From positions 3,534,001 to 3,598,000 of the forward strand of contig NZ_CP109013.1 in assembly GCF_036226745.1 (NCBI RefSeq): a stretch of DNA of 64,000 nt, in the 5' to 3' direction. This document shows positions 38,645 to 49,197 of the stretch, in pieces. The position numbers and the translations under genes are program-made. The number at the start of each line of letters is the position of its first letter. Position 1 is the stretch's first letter. Source of the DNA: Streptomyces sp. NBC_00683. GTDB lineage: Bacteria > Actinomycetota > Actinomycetes > Streptomycetales > Streptomycetaceae. Under the pieces are notes generated by a model that made no database searches, was not told the DNA's origin, and worked only from the letters and a program-made list of their open reading frames with translations.

Positions 38645-40264
38645 CTACCGCGCCCGCTCGACCCGCCGCTCGTCCCAGACCGGCTCCGTGGACTCCCGTA
38701 CGACCCCGTCCGAGCCGAAGACCAGGTACCGGTCGAACGACTTCGCGAACCAGCGGTCGTGCGTGACGGCCATCACCGTCCCGTCGTACATCTCCAGCCC
38801 GTCCTGCAGGGCCTCCGCCGACTCCAGGTCCAGGTTGTCCGTCGGCTCGTCCAGCAGGAGCGCCGTGGTGCCGGCCAGCTCCAGCAGCAGGATCTGGAAC
38901 CGCGCCTGCTGCCCGCCGGACAGCCTCTCGAAGGCCTGGTCCCCCTGCCGCTCCATCTCGTACCGCCGCAGTACGGACATGGCCCCGCCCCGGTCCTTGG
39001 CGTGCTCGGTCCACAGGATCTCGACGAGCGTCTTGCCCTGCAGCTCCGGGTGGGCGTGCGTCTGCGCGAAGTGGCCGGGCACGACCCGCGCCCCGAGCTT
39101 CCACTCCCCGGTGTGCGCCACCGCCTCCCCCGCCAGCAGCCGCAGGAAGTGCGACTTCCCCGACCCGTTGGAGCCGAGGACGGCGACCCGCTCCCCGTAG
39201 TAGATCTCCAGGTCGAACGGCTTCATCAGACCGGTCAGCTCCAGGTTCTTGCAGGTCACGGCCCGCACCCCGGTCCGGCCCCCGCGCAGCCGCATCTTGA
39301 TGTCCTGCTCGCGCGGCGGCTCCGGCGGCGGGCCCGCGTCCTCGAACTTCTTGAAGCGGGTCTGCATCGCGTGGTAGCGGTTCGCCATGTCGGGACTGTT
39401 CGCCGCCTGCTGCCGCATCCGCAGGACGAGGGCCTTCAGCCGGGCGTGCTCCTCCTCCCAGCGCCGCAGGAGCTCCTCGAAGCGCGCGAACCGCTCCTTG
39501 CGTGCCTGGTGGTACGTGGCGAACCCGGCACCGTGCACCCAGACGTCCGAGCCGGCCGCGCCGGGCTCCACGCTCACGATCTTCTCGGCGGCCCGCGAGA
39601 GCAGCTCCCGGTCGTGGGAGACGAAGAGCACCGTCTTGCGGGTCTCCTTGAGCCTCTCCTCCAGCCACCGCTTCCCGGGGACGTCCAGATAGTTGTCCGG
39701 CTCGTCCAGGAGCAGCACCTCGTCCGGGCCCCTGAGCAGCGCCTCCAGGACCAGCCTCTTCTGCTCGCCCCCGCTGAGTGTGCGCACCTCGCGCCACTGG
39801 GCCTTCTCGTACGGGATCCCGAGCGCGGCCGTCGTGCAGATGTCCCAGAGGGTCTCGGCCTCGTACCCGCGCACCTCGGCCCAGTCGCTGAGGGCCTGCG
39901 CGTACGCCATCTGCGCGGCCTCGTCGTCCACGGTGAGGATGCGCTCCTCCGCCACGTCGACGGCCTTCGCCGCTTCCTTGATGCGCGGCTGGGCGACGGA
40001 CACCAGCAGGTCACGCACGGTCCGCCCGTCCCGTACGGAGCCCACGAACTGGCTCATCACGCCCAGCCCGCCGCTCACCGACACCGAGCCGCCGTGCGGC
40101 TGGATCTCCCCGGCGAGCAGCCTCAGGAGCGTCGTCTTGCCCGCCCCGTTCGCTCCGACGAGGGCGACGACCGCCCCGTCGGCCACCCGGAACGATGCAT
40201 CGCCGAGCAGCACCCGCCCGTCCGGTAGGTAGTACTCCACGTGGCCCGCTTCAAGATGTCCCAT
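38645..40264 (-). CDS. ABC-F family ATPase
   Basis: 539 residues. Two nucleotide-binding domains with no TM part: Walker A GANGAGKTT (about 38-46) and GSNGSGKSH (about 352), signatures LSGGEQKR and LSGGQQAR, Walker B LLLDEPDNY and LLLDEPTDN. Between them lies a basic, long linker (RRWEEEHARLKALVLRMRQQA), so a ribosome-directed translation factor or antibiotic-protection role is likely. Chosen start ATG 40264, with GACAAT 7 nt upstream and TTGGGC at -35, i.e. leaderless; ATG 40279 adds five residues. Confidence 0.88.
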   Translation of the reverse strand: MGHLEAGHVEYYLPDGRVLLGDASFRVADGAVVALVGANGAGKTTLLRLLAGEIQPHGGSVSVSGGLGVMSQFVGSVRDGRTVRDLLVSVAQPRIKEAAKAVDVAEERILTVDDEAAQMAYAQALSDWAEVRGYEAETLWDICTTAALGIPYEKAQWREVRTLSGGEQKRLVLEALLRGPDEVLLLDEPDNYLDVPGKRWLEERLKETRKTVLFVSHDRELLSRAAEKIVSVEPGAAGSDVWVHGAGFATYHQARKERFARFEELLRRWEEEHARLKALVLRMRQQAANSPDMANRYHAMQTRFKKFEDAGPPPEPPREQDIKMRLRGGRTGVRAVTCKNLELTGLMKPFDLEIYYGERVAVLGSNGSGKSHFLRLLAGEAVAHTGEWKLGARVVPGHFAQTHAHPELQGKTLVEILWTEHAKDRGGAMSVLRRYEMERQGDQAFERLSGGQQARFQILLLELAGTTALLLDEPTDNLDLESAEALQDGLEMYDGTVMAVTHDRWFAKSFDRYLVFGSDGVVRESTEPVWDERRVERAR

Positions 40265-40271
40265 GCACAGC

Positions 40272-40301
40272 ATTGTCACGGGCGGCGAACCCCTGGCCCA
40301 A
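40272..40301 (-). promoter_or_regulatory. Promoter for the ABC-F gene, leaderless type
   Basis: Minus strand: TTGGGC (40296-40301), 18 nt, GACAAT (40272-40277), then 7 nt to the ATG at 40264. This places the transcript start at the A of the start codon. Confidence 0.5.
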
Positions 40302-40318
40302 CCGGATTACACAGGCTC

Positions 40319-40324
40319 TAGGAT
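40319..40324 (+). promoter_or_regulatory. -10 box for the plus-strand gene at 40332
   Basis: TAGGAT followed by 7 nt and the ATG at 40332; no ribosome site, so leaderless translation is likely. No convincing -35 hexamer is seen 17-18 nt upstream. Confidence 0.45.
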
Positions 40325-40331
40325 TCGCGGC

Positions 40332-41183
40332 ATGAGCTTTGGGCAAGGGGGGCCCTCCTGGGGGCCGGGAGACAGCAGGACTCCGGACTGGGCGGCACTG
40401 GCCGACGAGTCCGCGGCACGCAGCCGCCGCAGGAAGTGGCTGCTGATCGGGGGCGGCGCCCTGGCGACCGCCGCCGTCGCCGCGATCGTGGCCACGGCCG
40501 TCGTCACGGCGAACGACACCGGCAGCCCCGGGTCGGACAAGAACGCGAGCGACCTGCCCGCACCCGCCGACCTGCCCTCGGACACCTCGCAGCCGCAGCC
40601 CTCCTTCTCCTCGGTGGCACCGCCGCCCCCGCCGGACCCGAAGGACTACATATCCGACGCCCGGAAGGACAAGGCACCGATCACCGTCGACGCCTTCTTC
40701 CCCGGCAAGAAGGTCACGGCGGGCGACCGCGTCCACGCCAAGGGCGCGACGAACCGCACGAACAGCTGCGCCGCGACCACCCAGGGCGCCCTCGGCTCGA
40801 TCCTCACGTCGAACGGCTGCGACCAGGTCATCCGCGCCACGTACAGCAACAACGGCGTCGCGGTCACTGTCGGCCTCGCCGTGTTCGGCACCGAGGCCGA
40901 GGCGAAGAAGGCGGCCCAGCAGGCGTCCGGCGGCATCGCCTCCCTGAGCGGCGCGGGCGTCCCCACGTTCTGCCGCGCCGGCGCCGTCTGCCGCCGCACC
41001 GCCAACTCCTACGGGCGCTACGCCTACTTCACCGTCGGCGGCTACACCAGCGGCAAGAACGTCACGACCGCGAGCAAGGACGTGTACGCGGTGGGCGACG
41101 ACCTGACGGAGTTCACGTTCCGTCAGATCCGCCACCGCGGCGAGGTACAGGCATCGGCAGCGGCAGGGATTCCCACCGCCTGA
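40332..41183 (+). CDS. Membrane-anchored extracellular protein
   Basis: 283 residues. N-terminal Gly/Pro stretch (MSFGQGGPSWGPGD), basic RSRRRK, one TM helix at about 38-58 (LLIGGGALATAAVAAIVATAVV), a Ser/Pro linker and a 180-residue extracytoplasmic domain with four Cys (NSCAATT, SNGCDQVI, TFCRAGAVCRR). No known family; the repeated alpha-beta feel (TVDAFFPGKKVTAGD, VTVGLAVFGTEAEAKKAAQ) suggests a ligand-binding fold. 64 bp before the next gene, likely one transcript. Confidence 0.75.
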   Translation: MSFGQGGPSWGPGDSRTPDWAALADESAARSRRRKWLLIGGGALATAAVAAIVATAVVTANDTGSPGSDKNASDLPAPADLPSDTSQPQPSFSSVAPPPPPDPKDYISDARKDKAPITVDAFFPGKKVTAGDRVHAKGATNRTNSCAATTQGALGSILTSNGCDQVIRATYSNNGVAVTVGLAVFGTEAEAKKAAQQASGGIASLSGAGVPTFCRAGAVCRRTANSYGRYAYFTVGGYTSGKNVTTASKDVYAVGDDLTEFTFRQIRHRGEVQASAAAGIPTA

Positions 41184-41247
41184 CGCCGCGCCACCGCTCC
41201 CCCCACGCACCAGTCCCGTCCCTCCCCCGCCCCGAGGACCCGCCGCC

Positions 41248-43137
41248 GTGCGTCTGACCGCCCTGTTCACCATCCCGCGCGTCCTGCGCCACAGCGACGC
41301 GATAGGCGCCGACCTGCCGCCGGACGAGGCCGTCGTCCTCGACGCACCGGACCCCTCGCTGCGGGACGCGCTGGCCGCCGCCGCGGCCGGTGACCACGCC
41401 CCTGCCGCCGAACTGCTCGCCGCCACCCGCGAACACGCCCAGTGGGAGCGCAGGGACGCCTGTGTCTCCCGGCTCGCACGGGCCTCGCTGCACCACCCCG
41501 GCTGGCTGGACAGCTGGCTCGACGAGTCGCCGCAGGACCCCGACGCCGTACTGGTCAAGGCGGACCAGTACGTCCACCAGGCCTGGCAGATACGCACCGG
41601 TGCGCGCGCCAAGCACATCGAGCACGACCAGTTCCAGGCGTTCCACGCCGTCCTGCGGGACGCCGTCCCGGTCATCTCCGAGGCCGCCGAGCTCAATCCC
41701 GGTGACCCCGTCCCGTGGCGCATCGCCCTCACCCAGGCCCGCGGCATCCAGGCCCCGCGCGAGGTCTTCGACTCCTACCTCGCCGAAGCGGCCGACTGCG
41801 ACCCGCACCACGAGGGCTGCCACATCCAGGCGCTCCAGTACCTCTGCGCCAAGTGGTACGGCTCGCACGAGGAGATGTTCGACTTCGCCGAGCGGTCGGC
41901 GGAACAGGCACCACCCGGCTCCAGACTCCACGCCCTGCCTCTCCAGGCGGTCGTGGAGTACCTCATCTCCGACGACGAGGTGCAGGGCCCCGACCCGTTC
42001 ACGCCCCGCGCCGAGGCGGCCGTGACCCGCGCGCAGGCACTGTCGGACAGCTACGCCCCGGGAGACCGGGAAGCGGCCGGCTTCCGCAACCACCTGGCCA
42101 TGATCCTGTGGTCGATGAACCGCTTCGAGGAAGCCCTCACCGTCTTCCGCTCCATCGGGGTGCACGCCACCACCTACCCCTGGACCTACTTCGGCGACGC
42201 CCGCGCCGAGTTCCTCGAAGCCCGCTCCGACACCCGGGTCGAGCTGGCGATGAAGGTCCCCTTCTTCCGCTCCCCGCCGAAGCCCCCGGCCGCCGAGATC
42301 CCCGACTGGGAACGGGAACTGGCACCCCGGTCGCTGGCCATCGCCGCCACCGGACCCACCGAGGTCGCCCAGGCCGCCCTGATCTGCGGCCACAGCCTGC
42401 GCACCGCCCCGGCGGGCAGCGGCCACACGTACGTCGAGATCGTCCCTGACCCCGTACGCGGCAAGCGCGCGGCGTTGCTCCCCGAGGACCCCCTCACCTC
42501 CGCGGCCGACAACTTCACGACCGGTGAGGACTGGCCCGCCCTGGTCCTGCACCGCACCCCGGAGCGCAGCAGCTTCACCCTCCTGCACCGGGGCAGGAAG
42601 GTGGCGGCCCACTCCTGGGAGACGGCGGCCCCGGCCGCCGACCACGCCGAGGTGACCGAGACCGCGGCGGCGCTGGCCCGGGTCTACGGGCTGCCCGACC
42701 CCCGCCCGCTGATCCACCTCCTGCGCGCCACCGGCGACCCGGCCCGGCACCAGAGCGGCCTCGTCGCGGCCCTGGGCCTCCCGCCCCTGCCCACGGGCTA
42801 CGGCGGTGAGCAGGAGATCCTCGCAGGCCTCCCGGGCGCCCGCGTCCTGGCCCGGCGCGGCTTCCTGGCGGGCATGCGGGACACGATGTCCACGAAGGAC
42901 GGCGTCCACCCCGAGACCCCGGCCCCGGCCGAGCCGCACCCGCCCCTGTGGTGGGTCCTGCGCGTCCTGGGCCTGCTGCTGTTCACCGCGGCGGCGGTCT
43001 ACGCCTGGTGGACCCCGGACATCGGCTGGTTCCGCTCCACCATGTCCAGCTTCGTCGCCGTGTACTTCGCGGCCAGGCTCGTACGGGCCCTGCGCCGCCG
43101 CCGGATCAGCAGCAGCCCGCCCCCGGCAACGTCCTGA
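41248..43137 (+). CDS. TPR-like helical protein with C-terminal membrane segment
   Basis: 629 residues. The first 300 residues have helix pairs resembling TPR/DUF4034 proteins ([52 protein letters not shown]). A middle beta-rich part follows ([20 protein letters not shown]). Two hydrophobic segments near the C-terminus (about 565-583 and 590-607) are probably membrane anchors. Function unknown. The last 32 bp overlap the convergent truA. Confidence 0.72.
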   Translation: MRLTALFTIPRVLRHSDAIGADLPPDEAVVLDAPDPSLRDALAAAAAGDHAPAAELLAATREHAQWERRDACVSRLARASLHHPGWLDSWLDESPQDPDAVLVKADQYVHQAWQIRTGARAKHIEHDQFQAFHAVLRDAVPVISEAAELNPGDPVPWRIALTQARGIQAPREVFDSYLAEAADCDPHHEGCHIQALQYLCAKWYGSHEEMFDFAERSAEQAPPGSRLHALPLQAVVEYLISDDEVQGPDPFTPRAEAAVTRAQALSDSYAPGDREAAGFRNHLAMILWSMNRFEEALTVFRSIGVHATTYPWTYFGDARAEFLEARSDTRVELAMKVPFFRSPPKPPAAEIPDWERELAPRSLAIAATGPTEVAQAALICGHSLRTAPAGSGHTYVEIVPDPVRGKRAALLPEDPLTSAADNFTTGEDWPALVLHRTPERSSFTLLHRGRKVAAHSWETAAPAADHAEVTETAAALARVYGLPDPRPLIHLLRATGDPARHQSGLVAALGLPPLPTGYGGEQEILAGLPGARVLARRGFLAGMRDTMSTKDGVHPETPAPAEPHPPLWWVLRVLGLLLFTAAAVYAWWTPDIGWFRSTMSSFVAVYFAARLVRALRRRRISSSPPPATS

Positions 43138-43960
43138 CGTTCCGGGCCTCTTCGGCCCTGGCCGCCAGCAACGCGTCCGCCGGGTAGGCCACTTCCTCCA
43201 GCGTCAGCCCGTGCGGCCGCACCACGTGCACCGCGGGATCGCGCACCTTCGCCGCCAGCACCTCGGCCGGCCAGGCCGCCGGACGGCGGCCGTCCCCCAC
43301 GAACAGGGCCGCGCCGATCAACGCCCGCACCATGTTGTGGCAGAAGGCGTCGGCCTGCACCGTCGCGCCGAGAACCCCGGACTCCGCGTCCCGTACCCAG
43401 GACAGCTTCTGCAGCGTCCGGATGGTCGTGGCGCCCTCACGCTTCTTGCAGTACGCCGCGAAGTCGTGCTCACCGACCATCAGGGCGGCCGCCTCGTTCA
43501 TCGCGTCGATGTCCAACGGCCGGTCGTGCCACAGCACATGACCCCTGGTCAGCGGATCCACGCCGCCCGGCCGGTCCGCCACCCGGTACACGTAGCGGCG
43601 CCACAGCGCGGAGAAGCGCGCGTTGAACCCGGCCGGCGCCTCGGCCGCCCGCCAGATCCGGACGTCCAGCGGCAGCCGCCCGGCCATCCGCCGCAGCAGC
43701 TTCTCCTCGTGCTCGGCCCACACCTCGGCCGGAAGATCCACATGCGCCACCTGGCCGCGCGCGTGCACGCCCGCGTCGGTGCGCCCGGCGACCGTCAGGT
43801 CGTACGTCACCGAGGACCGCGTCACGGTCCGCAGCGCGTCCTCGATCTCACCCTGCACCGTGCGCCTGCTGGTCTGCTTCGCCCAGCCGGAAAAGTCCTT
43901 CCCGTCGTACGAAAGGTCCAGCCGTACCCGTACGAATCCGGGCTCTGCCTCATCACTCAC
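43106..43960 (-). CDS. truA: tRNA pseudouridine(38-40) synthase
   Basis: 284 residues. Catalytic Asp62 in [29 protein letters not shown] and [11 protein letters not shown] are also conserved. Modifies U38-U40 of the anticodon stem-loop. 78 bp downstream of rplQ and the last gene of the ribosomal run. It overlaps the opposite gene by 32 bp. Confidence 0.96.
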   Translation of the reverse strand: MSDEAEPGFVRVRLDLSYDGKDFSGWAKQTSRRTVQGEIEDALRTVTRSSVTYDLTVAGRTDAGVHARGQVAHVDLPAEVWAEHEEKLLRRMAGRLPLDVRIWRAAEAPAGFNARFSALWRRYVYRVADRPGGVDPLTRGHVLWHDRPLDIDAMNEAAALMVGEHDFAAYCKKREGATTIRTLQKLSWVRDAESGVLGATVQADAFCHNMVRALIGAALFVGDGRRPAAWPAEVLAAKVRDPAVHVVRPHGLTLEEVAYPADALLAARAEEARNVRTLPGAGCC

Positions 43961-43982
43961 CAGCGCATCCTCTCAAAACAGA

Positions 43983-44020
43983 ACGGGCCCGCACCGCCCC
44001 GAAGGGTGATGCGGACCCGT
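43983..44020 (-). terminator. Hairpin between rplQ and truA
   Basis: ACGGGCCCGCA pairs with TGCGGACCCGT with a single mismatch in the middle and a 16-nt loop. It lies just after the rplQ stop, so it may end or attenuate the alpha operon before truA. Confidence 0.5.
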
Positions 44021-44038
44021 ACCGGGGTCTCAGGACGC

Positions 44039-44545
44039 TCAGGCGTCCTTGGACTCCTCAGCAGCGGCGTCGGCCGGCTTGGCGTCCTCGACGGTCTCGG
44101 CCGGAGCCTCGTCCTTCTTGAGGGCGTCTTCCTTGACCGCACGCTTCGTCGCAGCCTCGGCCTCACCGGTGGCGGCCTGCGCCACGGTCAGGGCCTCGAC
44201 GAGCTCGATGACCGCCATCGGGGCGTTGTCGCCACGACGGTTGCCGATCTTGGTGATGCGGGTGTAACCACCGGGGCGGTTCTCGTACCGCGGGGCGATC
44301 TCGGTGAAGAGCGTGTGCACGATGCCCTTGTCCGTGATCGACTGCAGCACCAGGCGACGGTTGTGGATGTCGCCCTTCTTCGCCTTGGTGATGAAACGCT
44401 CGGCGACCGGACGCAGGCGGCGGGCCTTGGCCTCGGTCGTGGTGATGCGGCCGTGCTCGAACAGCGACTTCGCAAGGTTGATGAGAAGAAGCTTCTCGTG
44501 CGCAGCGCTGCCGCCCAGACGGGCACCCTTGGCGGGCTGAGGCAT
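44039..44545 (-). CDS. rplQ: 50S ribosomal protein L17
   Basis: 168 residues. [22 protein letters not shown] at the N-terminus and [22 protein letters not shown] are diagnostic. An actinobacterial acidic/Ala C-terminal extension of about 50 residues follows. ATG 44545 has AAGGAG; a longer start at 44569 is rejected. Confidence 0.97.
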   Translation of the reverse strand: MPQPAKGARLGGSAAHEKLLLINLAKSLFEHGRITTTEAKARRLRPVAERFITKAKKGDIHNRRLVLQSITDKGIVHTLFTEIAPRYENRPGGYTRITKIGNRRGDNAPMAVIELVEALTVAQAATGEAEAATKRAVKEDALKKDEAPAETVEDAKPADAAAEESKDA

Positions 44546-44650
44546 GGTTTTTCTCCTTGTGTGCTGCACCGGCCGTATCAGGTACCGGTGTCAGTTCCCG
44601 TGAGGCGGCTGCCCCACGGAAGTTCTGGATCAAGCCGAGCGGGGCTCGTT

Positions 44651-44680
44651 CGAGCCCGTCCGGCGGTTGAGGACAAAGCC
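44651..44680. repeat. Streptomyces-type intergenic repeat candidate
   Basis: The stretch with core GTCCGGCGGTTGAGGACAA, in the 189-bp rpoA-rplQ gap, looks like a short intergenic sequence I recall as recurring in Streptomyces genomes (CCGGCG-TTGAGGA type). Only one copy was noticed here, so the repeat status rests on memory. Confidence 0.35.
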
Positions 44681-44734
44681 CTCAGCCCCGGCACGGGGCA
44701 CCCATCGAAACGGGCACCCCAGCCGGGAGGCGGA

Positions 44735-45757
44735 TCAGTACTGCTCGGTCTCCACGAAACCGGCGTCCGCGTCGTCGTCGGCGCCGAAGGCGTCGGCGGC
44801 GGCCGTCGGGTCGAATCCGGGCGGGCTGTCCTTGAGCGCCAGGCCCATGCCGGCCAGCTTCGCCTTGACCTCGTCGATCGACTTCGCACCGAAGTTGCGG
44901 ATGTCGAGCAGGTCGGCCTCGGAGCGGGCGACGAGTTCACCCACGGAGTGGATGCCCTCACGCTTGAGGCAGTTGTACGAACGGACCGTGAGCTCGAGCT
45001 CCTCGATCGGCAGCGCCAGATCGGCGGCGAGCGCGGCGTCCGTCGGGGACGGGCCCATGTCGATGCCCTCGGCGTCGATGTTGAGCTCGCGCGCCAGACC
45101 GAACAGCTCGACCAGGGTCTTACCGGCCGACGCCATGGCGTCACGGGGACGCATGGCCTGCTTGGTCTCGACGTCGACGATCAGCTTGTCGAAGTCGGTG
45201 CGCTGCTCGACACGGGTCGCCTCGACCTTGTACGTGACCTTGAGCACCGGCGAGTAGATGGAGTCGACCGGAATCCGGCCGATCTCCTGGCCCACCTGCT
45301 TGTTCTGGACGGCGGAGACGTAGCCGCGACCGCGCTCGACGGTCAGCTCCATCTCCAGCTTGCCCTTGCCGTTCAGCGTGGCCAGGACGAGGTCCGGGTT
45401 GTGGACCTCGACACCGGCCGGCGGGGCGATGTCAGCAGCGGTGACCAGGCCGGGACCCTGCTTGCGCAGGTACATCACGACCGGCTCGTCGTGCTCCGAG
45501 GAGACGACCAGCTGCTTGATGTTGAGGATGAGGTCGGTGACGTCCTCCTTGACGCCCGGCACGGTGGTGAACTCGTGCAGGACACCGTCGATCCGGATGC
45601 TGGTGACAGCGGCACCGGGGATCGAGGAGAGGAGGGTACGACGCAGGGAGTTGCCGAGGGTGTAACCGAAGCCCGGCTCCAGCGGCTCGATCACGAACCG
45701 GGAGCGGAACTCGTCGACGACCTCTTCGGTCAGCGACGGACGCTGAGCGATAAGCAT
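44735..45757 (-). CDS. rpoA: RNA polymerase alpha subunit
   Basis: 340 residues, as in other streptomycetes. N-terminal dimer domain ([24 protein letters not shown], about 20-45) and C-terminal domain (about 250-320: [38 protein letters not shown]). Acidic tail. The start at ATG 45757 gives the standard MLIAQRPSL; an in-frame extension to 45829 is spurious. No rpsD precedes it. Confidence 0.98.
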   Translation of the reverse strand: MLIAQRPSLTEEVVDEFRSRFVIEPLEPGFGYTLGNSLRRTLLSSIPGAAVTSIRIDGVLHEFTTVPGVKEDVTDLILNIKQLVVSSEHDEPVVMYLRKQGPGLVTAADIAPPAGVEVHNPDLVLATLNGKGKLEMELTVERGRGYVSAVQNKQVGQEIGRIPVDSIYSPVLKVTYKVEATRVEQRTDFDKLIVDVETKQAMRPRDAMASAGKTLVELFGLARELNIDAEGIDMGPSPTDAALAADLALPIEELELTVRSYNCLKREGIHSVGELVARSEADLLDIRNFGAKSIDEVKAKLAGMGLALKDSPPGFDPTAAADAFGADDDADAGFVETEQY

Positions 45758-45893
45758 GAAGGAATCCTTCAGTCGTGGGCACCCACTATTTGATGCCCGA
45801 CAGATGTAACAAGGGTACGGGCGGCACACCCCCGAAGAGGCGTACCGCCCGGACCCGCACTACTGACCGACGGCCGTTACCGGCCGTCGAACA

Positions 45894-46298
45894 TCAGACG
45901 CGACGACGCTTCGGCGGACGGCAGCCGTTGTGCGGCGTCGGGGTGACGTCCTGGATCGAACCGACCTCGAGGCCCGTGGCCTGCAGGGAGCGGATCGCGG
46001 TCTCGCGGCCGGAGCCCGGACCCTTCACGAAGACGTCAACCTTGCGCATGCCGTGCTCCTGCGCGCGGCGGGCGGCCGACTCGGCGGCCATCTGCGCGGC
46101 GAAGGGGGTGGACTTGCGCGAGCCCTTGAAGCCGACGTGGCCGGCGGAGGCCCAGGAGATCACGTTGCCCGAGGGGTCCGTGATCGAGACGATGGTGTTG
46201 TTGAACGTGCTCTTGATGTGCGCGTGCCCGTGAGCGACGTTCTTCTTTTCCTTGCGACGCACCTTCTTGGCTGCGCCCTGACGACCCTTGGGGGGCAT
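45894..46298 (-). CDS. rpsK: 30S ribosomal protein S11
   Basis: 134 residues. [20 protein letters not shown] and [22 protein letters not shown] are diagnostic; the C-terminus [18 protein letters not shown] is complete. It lies 136 bp before rpoA. Confidence 0.98.
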   Translation of the reverse strand: MPPKGRQGAAKKVRRKEKKNVAHGHAHIKSTFNNTIVSITDPSGNVISWASAGHVGFKGSRKSTPFAAQMAAESAARRAQEHGMRKVDVFVKGPGSGRETAIRSLQATGLEVGSIQDVTPTPHNGCRPPKRRRV

Positions 46299-46403
46299 GT
46301 CTTGACTCCAGATGGAGAGGGGAGGTGATCGGTCCTACAGCGAAGACCGCTGGTTGCTGCGAGGTTCCGGTGGCCCGGACACCCGCAGTGCGTCCGCTGA
46401 GGA

Positions 46404-46784
46404 CTACTTCTTGCCCGGCTTCTTCTTACCGGCGATCGCGCGACGCGGGCCCTTGCGGGTACGCGCGTTGGTGCTGGTGCGCTGACCGTGGACCGGCAGA
46501 CCGCGACGGTGCCGGATGCCCTGGTAGCAGCCGATCTCGATCTTGCGGCGGATGTCGCCCTGGATCTCGCGGCGAAGGTCACCCTCGGTGCGGAGGTTGG
46601 CGTCCACGTACTCGCGGATCTTGACCAGGTCCTCTTCGGCCAGGTCACGAACGCGGGTGTTGGGGTTCACGCCGGTGGTGGCGAGGATCTCCTTGGACCG
46701 GGTGCGCCCGATACCGAAGACGTAGGTGAGGGCAACCTCCACGCGCTTTTCGCGCGGGATGTCAACACCTGAAACGCGTGCCAT
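46404..46784 (-). CDS. rpsM: 30S ribosomal protein S13
   Basis: 126 residues. [25 protein letters not shown] at the start and [22 protein letters not shown] before a basic C-terminal tail that contacts P-site tRNA. Spacing to rpsK is 105 bp. Confidence 0.98.
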   Translation of the reverse strand: MARVSGVDIPREKRVEVALTYVFGIGRTRSKEILATTGVNPNTRVRDLAEEDLVKIREYVDANLRTEGDLRREIQGDIRRKIEIGCYQGIRHRRGLPVHGQRTSTNARTRKGPRRAIAGKKKPGKK

Positions 46785-46981
46785 TCAATGGCTCCAGTTG
46801 TTATTTCGGGGGTCTTCCGCAGTACCACTCCCGAACGCCGACCTCATCCGTGCTGGAAGAGGTGGTACGTCCGGGTCCCCGGCCCCCGCCGGAGGTGTCG
46901 TCAGCCGAAGCTTGGACGGGCACTGCGTATGTACGTTTACGTGCGTCGCGCGAAGAGCTGCGAGATGCAGGTGGTCGTGCG

Positions 46982-47095
46982 TCAGCCCTGGCGCTGCTTG
47001 TGGCGCAGGTTGTCGCAGATGACCATGACCCGGCCGTGACGGCGGATCACCTTGCACTTGTCGCAGATCTTCTTGACGCTCGGCTTGACCTTCAT
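46982..47095 (-). CDS. rpmJ: 50S ribosomal protein L36
   Basis: 37 residues, translated by eye from the minus strand: [19 protein letters not shown], then [18 protein letters not shown]. Zinc ligands Cys11, Cys14, Cys27 and His32 are all kept, so this is the C+ form. Between infA (61 bp) and rpsM (197 bp). Short enough to be missed by length filters. Confidence 0.97.
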   Translation of the reverse strand: MKVKPSVKKICDKCKVIRRHGRVMVICDNLRHKQRQG

Positions 47096-47156
47096 GGGAT
47101 GTCAGGTTCTCCGGGTCAGTGCCCTCACCGCGCCGTAGCAGCGGTGGCGGCAAGAT

Positions 47157-47378
47157 CTACTTGTACCGGTAGACGATCCGGCCACGCGTCAGGTCGTACG
47201 GAGACAGCTCCACCACGACCCGGTCATCCGGGAGGATACGGATGTAGTGCATCCGCATCTTGCCGCTGATGTGCGCGAGGACCTTGTGACCGTTCTGGAG
47301 TTCCACCTTGAACATGGCGTTCGGGAGGGACTCGATCACGGTGCCCTCAATTTCGATGGCACCTTGCTTCTTGGCCAC
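47157..47378 (-). CDS. infA: Translation initiation factor IF-1
   Basis: 73 residues, the standard length ([48 protein letters not shown]). GTG start at 47378 with GAAAGGCG upstream. The 201-bp gap to map may hold its own promoter; TAGACT on the minus strand (47459-47464) is a possible -10. Confidence 0.98.
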   Translation of the reverse strand: MAKKQGAIEIEGTVIESLPNAMFKVELQNGHKVLAHISGKMRMHYIRILPDDRVVVELSPYDLTRGRIVYRYK

Positions 47379-47579
47379 GCTTCGCCTTTCGAATCGGCTA
47401 CCTTGATCGACTTCGGCCGCCGTATGCGGACACACGGATGCACGAGAGCCGACGAGTCAGTCTACGTCAGCGGACTCCAAAAGACGAATCCGTCAAGTTT
47501 GCCCACTCGGACTGATCCTTAGACACGTATTCCCGACGCAGTCCTTGCGGACCCGGCGCCGGGACACGTCACGAGAGGC

Positions 47580-48416
47580 TCAGCCGAGGGGGTCGGGCGC
47601 CACCTCGACGCCGTACTGCGCCAGCCTCGCCCGTCCGCAGTCCGGTGCCGTCAGGACCAGCGGCCCCTGCTCCGTGAGTGCGATCGAGTGCTCCCAGTGG
47701 GAGGACCAGCTGCCGTCCGTCGTGAGGACGGTCCACTCGTCGGCGAGGACCTTCGTCTGCGCCGTACCCAGCGAGACCATCGGCTCGATCGCCAGGCAGA
47801 CGCCCGGGACCAGCTTGATGCCCTTGCCGCGCTTGCGGGAGACGTAGTTCAGCAGGTGCGGGTCCATGTGCATCTCGGTGCCGATGCCGTGGCCGCCGTA
47901 GTCCTCGATGATCCCGTACTTGCCCGTCGCCGGCCGGGGCTGGCGGCGGATGTAGGACTCGATGGCCTTCGAGATGTCCACGAGCCGGTTGTTCAGCTTC
48001 ATCGCGGCGATCCCGGCCCACATGGACTCCTCGGTCACCCGGGAGAGCTCGACGAGCTCCGGAGCGTGACCGGTGCCCACGAAGGCGGTGTAGGCCGCGT
48101 CCCCGTGCCAGCCGTCGATGATCGCCCCGGCGTCGATCGAGATGATGTCGCCGTCCTTGAGGACGGTCTTCTCGTCCGGGATGCCGTGGACGACGACCTC
48201 GTTGACCGAGGTGCAGATCGTCGCGGGGAATCCGCCGTAGCCCAGGAAGTTCGACTTCGCTCCGTGATCGGCGATCACCTTGCGTGCGACCTCGTCCAGG
48301 TCCTTCGTGGTGGCTCCGGGGACGGCCGCCTCGCGCGTCGCGGCGTGAATGGCAGCGACCACCAGGCCCGCCTCGCGCATCTTCGCGATCTGCTCGGGGG
48401 TCTTGATCTGCACCAT
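47580..48416 (-). CDS. map: Type I methionine aminopeptidase
   Basis: 278 residues. Metal ligands lie in SIDAGAIIDGWHGDAA (two Asp), GHGIGTEMHMDP (His), AIEPMVSLG (Glu) and a late WSSHWEHSIALTE segment (Glu). Removes initiator Met. 121 bp behind adk, in the normal adk-map-infA order. Confidence 0.96.
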   Translation of the reverse strand: MVQIKTPEQIAKMREAGLVVAAIHAATREAAVPGATTKDLDEVARKVIADHGAKSNFLGYGGFPATICTSVNEVVVHGIPDEKTVLKDGDIISIDAGAIIDGWHGDAAYTAFVGTGHAPELVELSRVTEESMWAGIAAMKLNNRLVDISKAIESYIRRQPRPATGKYGIIEDYGGHGIGTEMHMDPHLLNYVSRKRGKGIKLVPGVCLAIEPMVSLGTAQTKVLADEWTVLTTDGSWSSHWEHSIALTEQGPLVLTAPDCGRARLAQYGVEVAPDPLG

Positions 48417-48537
48417 TGCTCGGCGCCTCTCTGCGTTCGAAGGGGACGGTCGGGCCGTACTCCACGATACGGCGCAAACAGCAGGCCGCGACGCCCTGAG
48501 GCGCCGCGGCCGGCTGCAGTGGTGAAACGCGGGGGCG

Positions 48538-49197
48538 TCAGCCCTCGTCGGAGCTCTTGAGAGCCTCCATGGCCCGCTCGGTCACATCGGTGACCTTGCC
48601 GAGCGCCGAGATCGTCACGACCAGGCCCTGGGCCCGGTAGTAGTCGATGATCGGCTCGGTCTGCGTGTGGTAGACCTCGAGCCGGGTACGCACCGTCTCT
48701 TCGCTGTCGTCGTCGCGCTGGTACAGCTCGCCGCCGCACTCGTCGCAGACTCCGCTGGTCTTCGGCGGGTTGTACGTCACGTGAAAGACGTGAGCGCTCT
48801 CGTTCCGGCAGATGCGGCGGCCCGCGATGCGCTTGACCACCTCGTCCTCGGGGACCTCCAGGTCGAGCACCGCGTCCAGCTTGACGCTCTCACTCCTGAG
48901 CATCTCGTCAAGCGCCTCGGCCTGCCCCACGTTGCGGGGGAAGCCGTCGAGCAGGAAGCCGTTCACGGCGTCCGGCTGGGACATGCGGTCCTTGGCCATT
49001 CCGATGGTGACTTCGTCCGGCACCAGCTGTCCCGCGTCCATGTAGGCGCGGGCCTGCTTGCCAAGGTCGGTGCCCTGGCTGATGTTGGCGCGGAAGAGGT
49101 CGCCCGTGGAGATGTGCGGAATCGACAGGTTCTTGGCAAGGTACGCAGCCTGCGTTCCCTTGCCGGCACCGGGCGGCCCGACGAGGACGATTCGCAT
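48538..49197 (-). CDS. adk: Adenylate kinase
   Basis: 219 residues. P-loop GPPGAGKGTQ (7-16), DGFPRNVGQAEAL, and a LID with CRNES...VCDECGG (Cys positions probably bind zinc or stabilise the lid). The ATG at 49197 sits in the secY stop (TGATG), so translation is coupled. Confidence 0.97.
   Translation of the reverse strand: MRIVLVGPPGAGKGTQAAYLAKNLSIPHISTGDLFRANISQGTDLGKQARAYMDAGQLVPDEVTIGMAKDRMSQPDAVNGFLLDGFPRNVGQAEALDEMLRSESVKLDAVLDLEVPEDEVVKRIAGRRICRNESAHVFHVTYNPPKTSGVCDECGGELYQRDDDSEETVRTRLEVYHTQTEPIIDYYRAQGLVVTISALGKVTDVTERAMEALKSSDEG

Noticed and set aside
42806..45793. 995-codon plus-strand open frame across truA, rplQ and rpoA
   Set aside because: Too long and featureless; an artefact of high GC without stop codons.
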